From: Lindgomyces ingoldianus
Taxonomy: Eukaryota > Ascomycota > Dothideomycetes > Pleosporales > Lindgomycetaceae
Direction of reading: 5' to 3'
DNA length: 64,000 nt
Assembly: GCF_010093535.1 (NCBI RefSeq)
Contig: NW_022985191.1
Span: forward strand, 841,104-905,103
A program made the position numbers and the translations under genes. The notes beneath the pieces were generated by a model, which saw only the letters and a list, made by a program, of their open reading frames with translations, ran no database searches and was not told the DNA's origin. Each line of letters begins with the position of its first letter. Positions within the stretch are counted from its first letter, which is position 1. Below are positions 12,516 to 23,341 of this stretch, piece after piece.

Positions 12516-12795
12516 TGTCTGTACGCAGCAGCAGCGTCGCGGCCTGGATACAAGCGATCACGCACGAGCAGGATCACGTATCTATGTCACATAATGCTCG
12601 TGCGCGAACCTCTGTGCGCGAACATCTAGATATCCCCCTTTTCCTCTGTACAGAGGAAAGAAAAAAGCAATAGAACTAGAAACATATTACCCTTACCTTA
12701 CCTACCTTATACACTGTGCACACTGTACACTACTTTTACTCTTACTACTTAAGTGCTTATACTATAAGCAGCTAGCTGTTAGAGCCTATTTAACA
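12516..12795 (+). repeat. 5' LTR of copia C1 (280 bp)
   Basis: Begins TGTCTGTACGCAGCAG and ends TATTTAACA. Its first half is GC-rich and almost unmutated; the second half is RIPed. It contains a perfect 14-bp palindrome CCTCTGTACAGAGG about 150 bases in. The first 150 bp match the LTRs of C2, the rest does not. Confidence 0.92.
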
Positions 12796-12835
12796 CTAAT
12801 TAGTAGTTAATTTAATTAACTGTAAATTAGTAAGA

Positions 12836-13195
12836 GTAATAATAAAGTACTTATACTTTATAAGGTACTTTATTTTATTACTTATCTTTTAGAAAGAGTA
12901 ATAGCAGAGTACTTACACTTTATAAGGTACTTTATTTAGTTACTTATTTCTTAGAATAGCAGATTAATCCTTTACATTATATAGTAAGCTCTGCTACTAT
13001 ATAAAGTAAAGAGGAGATAGTGTAAGACGCACACTAAAGCTACTAAAGCTGCACAACCTAGTAGCTAGACAATAGCATATTAATCCTTTACATTATACAG
13101 CAAGCTCTGCTACTGTACAAAGTAAAAAAAAGATAGTGTAAGGCGCACACTAAAGCTATTAAAGCTGCACAACTTAGCAGCTAGACAATAGCAGT
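12836..13195 (+). repeat. Tandem repeats in the C1 leader
   Basis: Two nested sets. About 12846-12955 holds two copies (62-base spacing) of a unit built around agtactta...taaggtactt, itself partly self-complementary. About 12956-13190 holds two copies, 116 bases apart, of a unit starting ttaatcctttacatta and ending near gctagacaatagca. They lie between the 5' LTR and gag, where packaging or primer-binding signals would be. Confidence 0.75.
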
Positions 13196-13269
13196 ACCTG
13201 TGTAATTTACTAGAAAAGTAATTAACTATACTATTATAATAAAATCTTATTAGCAACTAACAACTTTAT

Positions 13270-16200
13270 GTAATAATAAGAAAAATAAGAAATAATTTTT
13301 ATTATATAAATAACTTATAAAGGACATAGAGATATTAAAGGCAACACTATAAAATAAGACTAGCCTAGAGTACTAGAATAATAAGATTAATATATTAAAA
13401 GCTTTAATAAGCCTATAAACTTAATTATATATAAGTTACATAATTACTAATCTATGTATAATAACTTAAAAAGGCGCTACTTTTTTAAGTGTATACATAA
13501 AGAATTTTAAAAGATAGACACTATAAGACTTTTTAGCACTTAGCTGCGCATTTAAAAGAGAGCTTATATAAGTACTAAAAAATAAAGAAATCACACTACA
13601 GCTAGGCACTAAAGGTACCTAAGCCTAGAAGCTGTATAATATAGCATTAAAAAAGGTAATTACACTAAAAAGGCTTTATACACAACTTTTATTACTATAT
13701 AAGGCTTTACATAGAAGTAGACTAAACACAATGCTACTATTAACACTAAATGTACTAGCATTACCTGCTTCTACACCTTAGCTAGCACTACACTAATTAC
13801 TGTACAAACAATACATGCTACCCTACCTAACACCTGCTCTACACCCTTAATTGTACACACCACTGCCTGCAGTAGTGTATGCACTACTAATACTACCTGC
13901 ACAATCTATACTACATTACAACCTGTATAAACTTCTACTCTAAAGAGAAACTGCTAAAGAAAAACTTTTAGTAGATAAAATTATATAATTTTAAAAAGTA
14001 TAAAAAAAAAATAATAACTATATAAGTTAACTATATAACATTTTTATAAATAAAATAAGGATCTTTATTAATCTATATTAATAGCTAGATATCTAGGAAA
14101 CTTAGTACATAGACATCTTTCTAGATATCCTAAAACATTAGGTAAATATGTACTATATGCACAACATAGGCCCTAGATACAACTAGAAGCATTTATATAA
14201 CACTTTAAGCAGTTACTTTAACACTAATGTAAACTATAGCTAGTACTAGACAGACTAGATAATAATAACTTTTATATAATACTAATAAAAAAACTTTAAT
14301 AAAAGTTTATATAAAGTTTTTAAAATAATAATTAACAAGCTTACACTTACATAAAAAGCAGTAAAAATAAAATTCTAAAAAGATGTTTTACTACACACTG
14401 CTATTATATAAGCTTATTAAGGATAACTAGAACTAGAACATGCTATATTTACTATTAAGCTTTTATATAAAGCCTTATTTAGCAACTTACAAGCATTACT
14501 CTAAGTTACTATAGACTAAAGGGTAAACTAATATCTCTAGGAACTGCCTAATGCATACTATATAAACTGCTAATATAACTCTATATAATAAAAAAAAAGC
14601 TTTCTTCTGCGTAAAAGAGGACAACATAGAAGATCTTTATCTAAGTTTAGGCTATAATCTAGAGACAACTACACGCAGACAAAGAAGTGCTTTATCTACT
14701 ATAAAGAAAAATATTAGTTATTAAACTACCCTTATAATAACTATACATAAGCAAAGAACTAGTACGTTACCTTATATAAAGATTTCTATAATAAAACTTT
14801 ATTATATAAAGCTATTACCTTATATATCTAAGACTTTAAAAGTTACCTTAAGAAAAAAAATAATTTGCATAATATAAAGAAAATAAAATAGAAAGGTAAA
14901 AATGCTAAGAAAGCTATTAACTACCTTACCTTTACTGCCTATTTACACTATGCAATAGAAGAAGACATCTACAGCATTAAACCTAAAAAGTATGCTAAGT
15001 AGTTTATCTTTAACAACTAATACTATATAGTATACTAAGGTAAACTATAAGATATAGGCGTAGTAAAAATCTTTACTATTAGCAAGTCTTAACTTAAAGT
15101 GTATGTATAAGAAAACTTACATATAAAAATTAATTAGACACCTAGCTAAACAGATATTAGCTTTAAAGGCTAGACACTAAAGGGATTAATTAGTACTATA
15201 TAAATCTAGAACCTAATTAGTCTAGTTATATACTATATTCTAAAGACTCTAACACTATTTCTGCTATTACTAGTAGATGCTAACTAACTTAGGGCATACT
15301 TTAACAACATTTTAAATGTTATTATACATAAAAATAAAACTACTGTACTTGTTATACAAAAATAAAGACACTTTTTTTTTAATATTAGTAAGAAAAAATT
15401 TATGTTTTTCTTTACTAAATTAGAACTCTACTGCCTCTACTACTAATTTAGATACCCCTATATAAAAAGACTCTAGAAGATGCTAACTAGCGCTAGCTAT
15501 AACATTAATGCCGCAGTGCTAGAAAAGATTAAAAAGTTCTGCTACCTCTACTAATTATATAACTAGGCTCTGTAAAGATTTAAGTTTATAATTAAAAATA
15601 ACACTTACTTTAACTATAAAGTTATTATTAATGTTGTATAAATTAATAATAAAAATGTCTTACATGTTATTAATATAGACATATTATTTTAGGCTGCTAC
15701 ATTTCTAAAATCTATATCTGCATAAGATACCTAGGATGCACTATGCAAATGCTAGATTAACACTTATTAAAAACCCTTAGACTACATTATGCATAACTCT
15801 AGTATAAACTTTGCTTTAAAAGATTTTTAAGCTTATATAAAGATTATAAAAGCTATATATAGGCAGATGCCTGTAGAAGCACATTAGGCAGTTAGAAAAG
15901 TTAAGCGCGCGCACACACCTCTCTAACAAGCGTTTAACATCTTAAAGACTAAGCTAGGTAACTGTACAGATAATAAGGCTATCCTGTAGATAGCAGTTAA
16001 AGCTCTAAATAACACAGCTAGCCTACATAGTCTAGTACCCACACTACTAGTCTTTAGAGCATACTTAAGAATTAACCTAGACTTTTTACTATTACTAGAC
16101 ATTATTGCACAAGCAAGCGCTGTATAAAAGGTAATAAAGATACTTTAAAAGGACTATGTAAAAGTAAACATTAATTATGTAATTAACACTTATAATAGCC

Positions 16201-18170
16201 TTATAACACATAAAGTTCTTAACCTCCCCCTTAGCTTAAAGATTATAGCATAGAGGGAGAAAGAAAGCTAGACTAGCCTATATAAGATTAAGAGCATTAA
16301 AGAAAGAGACATTATTATTAAAAAAAAATAGCCTACTAAAGCTCTAATATACGCAGGTTAAACTGTACTATAAAAAAAAAGAGAAAGATAACTTACCTGT
16401 AATAGATAACCTAGATAAACTAATCCCTATTTAAAGAGATTCTTTAAAGAAGAGGAAAAGAAAACAGCCTTATAAAAATATTATAAAGGTAGAACTAAAG
16501 CCTACTATAAACTAAGCCCCTTAGGATAGCAATGCTGCACTAGTGCAAAAGGAAGATATAGATACTAAGAAAAGTAAAAGGCAAAAGAAACCTGCATAAA
16601 GTCTAGACTAAGTATTTCTAACCTAGAAAAAAAAAGATAATTAGGCTTTATCTATTAAGCTTTATATAGACAGTGTAATTACTACACTTAAAAAACTATT
16701 TAAAAAATTAAACTACACAGAGATAAACACTTTAATTACTAATAGCACTTTTAAAGTTATAGCATATAACTTAATAAGGCATAAAGGTTAGATTTTTAAC
16801 CTCTGCCTTATATAAAAAGTAAAAGGCAAAATAACTTAACTATATAAGAAATCCTGCCTAGTGTTTACTAGCTACTTAGATAAAGAAAAAAGAGAAATTC
16901 TTACCTAGTTACTAACTATCTAGAGGATAAGCTAGAGACTACTTTTAGCTATAAAAGTAAGCCTAAAAGCTACATACAAAATGCATTTTAAACTGTGTAA
17001 TATTACATAAGTATACATCTAATTAATAGATAAGCTTATGCACACACTGTACACAAAGCTACTAAAGAAAATGCGCTAGAGCTTTTTACTAAATATAATA
17101 CTCTAGGTTGTACAACTCTTGTATAGAGCTACTAAATTAGGACTGTATTAGTTTAAGACATACTATAACTACTATAAAAAAAAGCTACGCATGCACATTT
17201 TTTTATATAACCTCTACTTTTTAATTACTAATAAAGGAGAGCACACTTTTAGTATTACTAGCCTATAGATAGATAACACTTTAAGTATTATAATAAAAGA
17301 TTTTGTGCAAAGAGAAGAAAAAAAACTATAAAAGGTAAAGTTTTACATAAAGAGTAAAACTATTTTAGTAGAAAAGCAACTTATTAAGTTTAATAGTAAA
17401 AAGATTAAACTTACACATAACATAGTAGTTTTTACTTAGAAAAGATAAGTAAGCTACCTTTATATAATTAACCTAAAGGATAAGGATGCTGCATAATAAT
17501 ATGTTAAGTAACATGTAAGAGAGGCATACATTGCATTTATATGTTAACTAAAGGCAGCATTTAACCTGTCTATTACTACACAAACTATAGACCCTTTACA
17601 TAATAATATTAACACACTTAACACACAAATTTAATAGTAGATAGATAATAGTAAGTGTAGTCTTACCTTCCTACTATTACAGCTTAATTATGTAAAGCTG
17701 TTTATCTTTATAAATAAATTATTTACTAATAATAGGAACCTTAGCTTACAGCTAGGATTCTTAATTATATTAAGTAATAAAAACTGTATAAAGTAAAGCA
17801 ACTACTTTAAAATACTAGGCAACATTATACACTAGAATTCTACTAAGTGTAAAAGAGTAACTAAGAGTGTCCTTACTAGCAAACTGTATAGAATAGTTAG
17901 AGGGTTTAATAATGTAATTACTTTTAGTATAACTTTATAGTAAATTATATAAACACTTAAACTACTACTAATTCTAGTAGTAATCTACACAGATTTAAGG
18001 TCTCTATATAATTACCTTATTAAGCTAGGCACTACTAGTAAAAAGTAACTTATAATTAACATTATGTTACTCTATAAATTATATAAGAAAAAGGAAATTG
18101 CTAAGATTAAGTAGATTAATAGTAAAAACAACCTAGTAGATGCATGTATAAAGAAAATACTAAACTAAGC
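13270..18170 (+). pseudogene. Ty1/copia gag-pol remnant (C1)
   Basis: Multiple stops throughout. By eye: an integrase zinc-binding segment near 15400-15480 in which expected histidines read as tyrosine; integrase core and tail 15560-16200, with the fungal-copia block around NNTA-x-x-x-x-LVPTLLVF at about 16005-16055; an RT block of the TQSPTIQRISQRL type near 16896-16945; and RNase H 17500-18170, with a STKCKRVTRSVL block near 17838-17875 and a CTDLRSLYN-like block near 17983-18012. Gag (about 13270-14900) is too degraded to describe. It would have encoded the capsid and copying enzymes of the element. Confidence 0.8.
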
Positions 18171-18788
18171 TCTTTAATTATTAGTCCTAACTAACTGCCT
18201 CTCTGTCTAGATAGAAGCATCTGTGGACTGGCTAGATCCTGTGCGCAAAGATGCCTTAGACTAACTAGACTAACAACGCCTTTATATAAGGCCTATTTCT
18301 CTTTGTTTTATTTTTTTTTATATTGTACACACTTATCTTTTTTATTATAAGTATCTGTTACTGTTAGCACTGTACAAAAAGAGAAAAGAGCTAGGGAATA
18401 GTACAGTAGGGCTTAGAGAGTAAAGGATAAAGAAAAGAAGGTAAAGGAGAAGAGGAGACCTTATTATATACACCTCCCTACGCACCTGCCTACGCAAAGA
18501 TCCTACACTATTCTAGCACAAAACCCTACATAAAACAGTTTATACACTGCTAAATTACTCACAAGGCAAGCGCACAAAGGCTAGACAATAATAGCCTAAA
18601 ATACTCTACACTATTTATAAAGCTATCTACATAGCGTAACTAGCCTATCTTAATGTACAGCATTACTAAGGCAAGTCCTAATAAATAGAGTGGAGTAAAG
18701 GCAGAACATAATTAGATAGACCTACACAGACAGAAGGGAGGCAACACGTACAGAAGGCAACTCTTTAGACAAAAAGAAAAGTTGCTAG

Positions 18789-19068
18789 TGTCTGTACACA
18801 GCAGCAGCGTTGCAGCCTAGATACAAGCGATCACGCACAAGCAGGATTACGTATCTATGTTACATAATGCTTATGCGCAAACCTCTGTGCGTAAACATCT
18901 AGATACCCCCCTTTTCCTCTGTATAAAGGAAAGAAAAGAGCAATAGAACTAGAAACATGTTGCCCTTACTTTACCTACCTTGTATGCTGTGCACACTGTA
19001 CACCACTCTTACTCTTGCTACTTAAGTGCTTATACTATAAGCAGCTAGCTGTTAGAGCCTATTTAACA
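18789..19068 (+). repeat. 3' LTR of copia C1 (280 bp)
   Basis: Same length as the 5' LTR. Here the start is the mutated part (tgtacacagcagcagcgttg) and the end is the better-preserved part (atgttgccc, ctcttgctact), the mirror of the 5' copy. It is followed by the duplication TGTAG. Confidence 0.92.
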
Positions 19069-19255
19069 TGTAGTATGTTACTTTAAAAGTGTTATATTTT
19101 ATTTAAAAGCTTAAAGTATAATCTATATTTAATTTTTTTTAGCATATTTAAGTAGTGTTATTAGAAATATATTAGTGTAAAATAAGTAGTTTAGTAAGGT
19201 CTTAGTAAAAGTAAGTAACTTAGGTGTGTAAGCAACTTGCCTGTAGAGTACCTTA

Positions 19256-19605
19256 ACTAATACACTTGTTTATTCTAGTATCTTTGTCTATAATTAACTA
19301 ATTTCTTAAACAGAGCTTCTTTATCTTTGTTACTAATCTTAGTAGGTCTTCTAAGCTTTATAGTAGGTAGTTTACAGACACTGCTATAGCTTTTTAGGTT
19401 ATTCTCTACATTTTAATCTATATAGAAAGAGCAGCTTTTTTAGTTAGTAAAAGTAATTCTAGACTACTTAAGTAGAAGAAACTTATAGATGTTTATATAA
19501 ACATAATTATTAAGCCTTTAACTACTTAGTTTAATATACTAGAGTAGTTAAAGCTAATAAAAAAGACTAGAGATGCTATAGGCGCGATACATTATAGCCT
19601 AACGC
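19256..19605. other. RIPed sequence without recognisable gene
   Basis: AT-rich, TA-saturated DNA to the right of the FB2b terminus. It resembles a decayed retroelement in composition, but I could not assign it to any family in the window. The last five bases, AACGC, are the left target duplication of the neighbouring solo LTR. Confidence 0.5.
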
Positions 19606-19828
19606 TGTAACAAGGTCGGCACAGTTAACCACGTGGCCTTCTCTCGCTTATAGAGGTTTAGGCTAGACTAGAGGCAACCGCTAGTGCTAGTGCTAGCTCT
19701 AGCATTACCTATATATATATTATACTATGCGAGAATACTTAGCTTAAATATTCTTGTGCGTACCTTTTAGTGTAGTAGGGAAAGTTGTATAGTATCAACT
19801 TGGCAGGCAGGGCGCCTACCTTATCACA
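19606..19828. repeat. Putative solo LTR G (223 bp)
   Basis: Starts TGTAACAAGGTCGGCAC, ends TTATCACA, and is bracketed by the 5-bp direct repeat AACGC (19601-19605 and 19829-19833). A long TATA run (tatatatatatta) lies about 100 bases in, as in LTR promoters. Only lightly RIPed compared with the left flank. No second copy is visible in the window, so the assignment rests on ends and duplication only. Confidence 0.6.
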
Positions 19829-19833
19829 AACGC

Positions 19834-20512
19834 GTTGTTACTCTTAAAAAAGTTAGTATACACGCTTCTCTATACAAACTAAAAGCTTTAACTTACTTTA
19901 GGCAGTTCTATTAGGTTTTTATTAATATATAGTGGATCTTGTTAAAATTTTAATCTCTTATACAATTTTAGTAGAGAAAAAAAAATCTTAAGGGCAGTGC
20001 TAAGAAAGGCCCTGATTTTTGCAGATAATAGATGTCATTTTCATTAGAATGTTCTCGAATATTCGTCCAACTTCAGAAAGCTTATCCTCTTCCGCAAACC
20101 CTGTCCCTTTTTTGTGACGGTGACTGTTGGTAGTTTTGGGAATCCCAGTCAGCATCTTTACTAACCGTTTATTGCCTTTCTCACCCGCCGCCCTTCACGA
20201 CCTGAGGACTCCGCCACCAGAGAGTCCTAGAGCCTTCCTTTCTCCCACGTTTGGCCCCGCCCTCTCAGAGCCCCGCCCTCTCGGATCTCGTCGCTGCCTC
20301 TTCCCTCTTCCCTCTTTACGCTTCGGCTCCGGAGCCGATGGCGTGGCCTCACCCCGCATCTTTTGCATGCCGTACCATCTGCGGCGATCACCCTTGGAGT
20401 GTACGAGACGTGCTTCTTCAGAAACCAGAGCGTAAAGTAGAATGGCTTGAACATTGTCTCATAGAAACTCGAAACACAAACTCGCATATTAAACATCAAA
20501 ATACCGCCTACC
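19834..20512. other. Left edge of the gene island, non-coding
   Basis: Composition changes from AT-rich (to about 19990) to balanced. From 20150 the plus strand is strongly pyrimidine-rich, with two close copies of gccccgccctctc (about 20253-20285). Short overlapping ORFs here have no coding features and run into the 3' end of the gene at 20513. This is probably the 3' untranslated and terminator region of that minus-strand gene. Confidence 0.5.
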
Positions 20513-21874
20513 TCACCAATGAGGAATCAGATCAATATACGGGACGGTATTGAAGACTGATAGAGGTAGTATTCTCAGACCAAGAAAAACCTCTACCACC
20601 ATGTAAAACCGCGCAAGCAGGTAAATAATGACCAGAGGCAGGATCAGTGCGACTTCCCAGGGAAGAGGCATGGGCCTCGACTCTTTCATTTCTCGCTCTC
20701 GTTTCTCTTCCTCGGTCTCAATCCCCTCAATATCTCTGACTGCTTCTTTCTTGAACCTCAACCAAATCAGATATTTATCCCACCGTCCAAACCTGTGCCT
20801 CGCCGCGATAGTTTCAAACGCCCAAAACAGGACCGTGACTCCCGTTAGGATACAACTTGCGATGCGCCACAAATATTGCTCCGCGTTGCTCGGAAAGCTA
20901 AAGTTCCAACCTACTAGATGGACCGCCGTATATGCCGTTGTCATGACAAATAGGACAAACTTTTCGGTTGTTGTGATATCCGGAAACCTGTCATTTGGAA
21001 GTCTCCGCAGAGGCCGTTCTTTGGCGTCGAATCGGACGCCGAAATATCCCATGATGTCATATCCCACAGTTGAGCTTTGCTTCGCCACAAAGTCAAGAGG
21101 AGTATGAACGTATGGCTTTTTGGCGTCTTCACCTGCATCTAGGAGAATCTGCTCCGTTGAAACACCGATATTCAGAATCACTGGCCTTCGAACGTCATAA
21201 GGCTTATGAAACCAGCAATAAAACGTTCCAAGTGTGGAGAACACGATAGCGGCCGCCGAGATCTCTAAGGTTGTCGTTTCTAAGCGCATGATGGCCCTGC
21301 CAATAAGCTGGATTATTAACCAGCTTACTTGGGCCAGCGTCATCACTCTTGCCAGAGAATCCGCTTTGGATTTGTCCCATATGTCGTCTCCATCAAGTTG
21401 AGGGCAGGCCAAGTATCCGCGCTCGACGAGGTAGTACAACTGTCTGCTGTTGGTAAGGAAAGGAGTGCTATCTTTTGGTTGTAAAAGTAGTCCTCCCATG
21501 TCTGCAAAAAAACCATGACGCATGGTCCAATGAAGGTCGCCGCGACCTCTGAAACGTTTGACTGATCGCTGAGCAGATGACCACTGACCGATTGCAAAAG
21601 ATACTACAAACTCAGGACCGACTATGGCCCAGAACATCCATTTAGTTCGCCGTAAGACGCCTCGAAGCGGAGACTCGTCTTTGTCGGGTAGATTCAAACA
21701 TACGGATGTCCAGGTACAGAGGAAAACGGTGAATAGGCTGCTCCAAACGATATCGAAAGTTCCGCGGCCGTTTGGTTGGCTGACCCATCCAGCCACGAAA
21801 GCATGTTGGCTATCGAAAGATTGATTGTTGACAGCAGGCCCGGGTAAAAGCGGAATACCAGTTGAAATTGTCAT
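20513..21874 (-). CDS. Polytopic membrane protein of unknown function (453 aa)
   Basis: A single uninterrupted frame with no intron. I recognise the general type: fungal multispanning proteins that begin with a GWVSQPNGRGTFDIVWS-like signature (here residues 29-45). About seven hydrophobic segments are visible: 43-62, 78-97, 177-196, 203-222, 304-324, 335-355 and 406-433. A charged stretch rich in Glu and Arg (residues 385-400) precedes the last one. Other conserved-looking pieces are HGFFADMGG (120-128) and KPYDVRRP (224-231). There is no clear N-terminal signal peptide, so the first helix probably anchors the protein; which membrane is unknown. The start ATG is the first in the frame. The gene shows no RIP stops although RIPed DNA lies under 1 kb away. 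Transcribed away from the PAQR gene. Function is not known to me. Confidence 0.88.
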   Translation of the reverse strand: MTISTGIPLLPGPAVNNQSFDSQHAFVAGWVSQPNGRGTFDIVWSSLFTVFLCTWTSVCLNLPDKDESPLRGVLRRTKWMFWAIVGPEFVVSFAIGQWSSAQRSVKRFRGRGDLHWTMRHGFFADMGGLLLQPKDSTPFLTNSRQLYYLVERGYLACPQLDGDDIWDKSKADSLARVMTLAQVSWLIIQLIGRAIMRLETTTLEISAAAIVFSTLGTFYCWFHKPYDVRRPVILNIGVSTEQILLDAGEDAKKPYVHTPLDFVAKQSSTVGYDIMGYFGVRFDAKERPLRRLPNDRFPDITTTEKFVLFVMTTAYTAVHLVGWNFSFPSNAEQYLWRIASCILTGVTVLFWAFETIAARHRFGRWDKYLIWLRFKKEAVRDIEGIETEEEKREREMKESRPMPLPWEVALILPLVIIYLLARFYMVVEVFLGLRILPLSVFNTVPYIDLIPHW

Positions 21875-22932
21875 ATTAACCAGATAAATAGCAGTAGATG
21901 TAAACGATACTTGTTAAAAGTCTTTATGGACAAGACATATCCTTCAAACTTGGGACAGATCTGATCGACTGACCACCATCGGGAGGAGCAATGGTCATTT
22001 ATCACTCTAAGGCTGCCTTACCGCTGAGCTGTTACTGTGGCTCTTCCCCCAAGATGCCATTGGGCGTTGCAAGAAGGAAAGCTAGTTCGTTCGAAGCATT
22101 AAGACTAGAGGGTTGTTTTAGGTCGCGATTAATAGGAGACATCGCGGTCGAATTACTGGAGGTGTGGCCTCATCTGAGACTCTGCTCTAGTCAGTCCCCC
22201 CTTGTGCTGATCCTTATTCAATATCTGCAGTGTGCCAACGAAACCGAATACAGACACACCAAACAAGAAACGCAGCCCCTTCGTATGTACCACAAGTAAC
22301 CTTAAGAGAAGAAAGAAGACAATTGGTGGGAGGAAGCTTTCCCGATGGGACACCCCATCCTTGGCTCAATCATACTAGTTTCTTAGCACTGTTATGGTAC
22401 TTGCTGAGGCAAGAGGATTGTATTAAGTGTAAATGTACCCCTGTGGCACAGAGTGCAGGGGAGAAAAGCGGCACAGTAGGAAATATGACTCAGAACTTAA
22501 CCTTGTATGTGAGCCAATATCTTCTATCAAATTCCGAAAGTTTATGCCAACCTTTCGGTTATTCTAAAAGTCATTCATTTAACAATGTAGAGATGTCGTT
22601 TAATGTATGGAGTATAATTTTTGCGGGTCGCTTTTTCTCAGCCTAGCCTGTATGAATAGCAAGGTGGGGATTGCCGCTTGAGCTTCGTTTCATTTTGTGA
22701 TCCATATCCCAAGTGATTATACAAGACAAACAATGCGCTACATATGTGTTAGCAAAGGGAATTGAGTCAATGCCTCACTAGTGAGAAAACATGAGAAGCC
22801 ATCTATACCCTGTCATAGAAAACTTCAACCAACCAACTGCTTTAAAGAAAACGACAACTTCAGAAGAAGCTGCATTCGCAGTATTTCTCCGTGACTGGAT
22901 TCCCGGCGTTTTCTCAATGTCATCTTAACCCC
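21875..22932. promoter_or_regulatory. Divergent intergenic region between the two genes
   Basis: Balanced-composition DNA that must hold the promoters of the minus-strand gene (start 21874) and, further right, of the PAQR gene (start 23342). The longest plus-strand frame inside (22230-22646, 138 codons) has no recognisable domain and irregular composition, so I do not call it a gene. I could not pin down a TATA box or factor sites with confidence. Confidence 0.45.
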
Positions 22933-23119
22933 TACAAAGGGTGCGGCGCGTGGATGAAACACGCGCGAGAACATTAAAATTCCGCCACCAATAGGATAAC
23001 CCATGTACGCCCGGGCGGTAACAGCACCCTTTGTATCGCCCGGGCGTACATGGGCTATCATATTAGTGGCGGAATTTTGACGTTCTCGTACGTGTTTGAT
23101 TCTTCAACGTGCTGCACCC
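22933..23119. repeat. Foldback/MITE-like inverted repeat, 187 bp
   Basis: Arms 22939-23020 and 23034-23119 are imperfect inverted copies of each other (both contain the aaaattccgccac block and catgtacgcccgggcg). The left arm is also bounded by a perfect 12-bp inverted repeat TACAAAGGGTGC (22933-22944) and its complement (23024-23035), that is, CAAAGGGTGC ends flanked by TA. It can be read as a 99-bp TA-flanked miniature element plus a second, inverted, partial copy. It lies 220 to 410 bases upstream of the PAQR start codon. Confidence 0.7.
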
Positions 23120-23341
23120 CATGTATCACAGCGTTTTGCGACCAATCGTTGCTTGTGGCGGCCGCGACGAGTATATAGAGCCACGTTTGCGCGCTTAGGG
23201 TTGTTAAAAAAGGGACGTTAAGGACGACACTCAATCCCATATAGAGCCGAAATTTATCTGATCGATTGTTTCCCAAACCTCCAGGACTTGGAAATTATTC
23301 CCACGTTAAAGTCTTGCAAATTTCTCGGCGCTTATGTAACC

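Larger units (their letters stand above)
12516..19068 (+). mobile_element. C1: full-length Ty1/copia retrotransposon, 6553 bp
   Basis: Identical-length 280 bp LTRs (12516-12795 and 18789-19068), TG...CA ends and a perfect 5-bp target duplication TGTAG (12511-12515 and 19069-19073). Order inside is leader with tandem repeats, gag, integrase, RT, RNase H, which is copia order. A purine run (aaaaagaaaag) precedes the 3' LTR. RIP has closed every frame. It inserted into the right arm of FB2b. Confidence 0.93.
9772..19253. mobile_element. FB2b: FB element split by two nested insertions
   Basis: Left arm 9772-10204, loop and right arm 12063-12515, right-arm end 19069-19253, closing with a slightly mutated terminus (gtagagtacct) followed by TA. 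The first roughly 47 bases of the left terminus are missing. Subtracting F1 and C1 with their target duplications leaves about 1.06 kb, close to the 1.1 kb of FB1 minus the missing end, which supports the reconstruction. Confidence 0.75.

Noticed and set aside
12956..13190. Repeats resembling a CRISPR array
   Set aside because: Only two long tandem copies without spacers, inside a copia leader in a eukaryote.
20127..20553. Overlapping ORFs of 90-102 codons on both strands
   Set aside because: Low-complexity CT-rich DNA downstream of the minus-strand membrane gene; three mutually overlapping frames and no domain.
22230..22646. 138-codon plus-strand ORF between the two genes
   Set aside because: No motif, hydrophobic or repeat pattern that I can interpret, and no matching intron or start context; kept as intergenic, with low certainty.
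23288..23341. Upstream in-frame ATG adding 18 residues to the PAQR protein
   Set aside because: The ATG at 23342 has the better accATGG context and the extra residues look like untranslated leader; not excluded.
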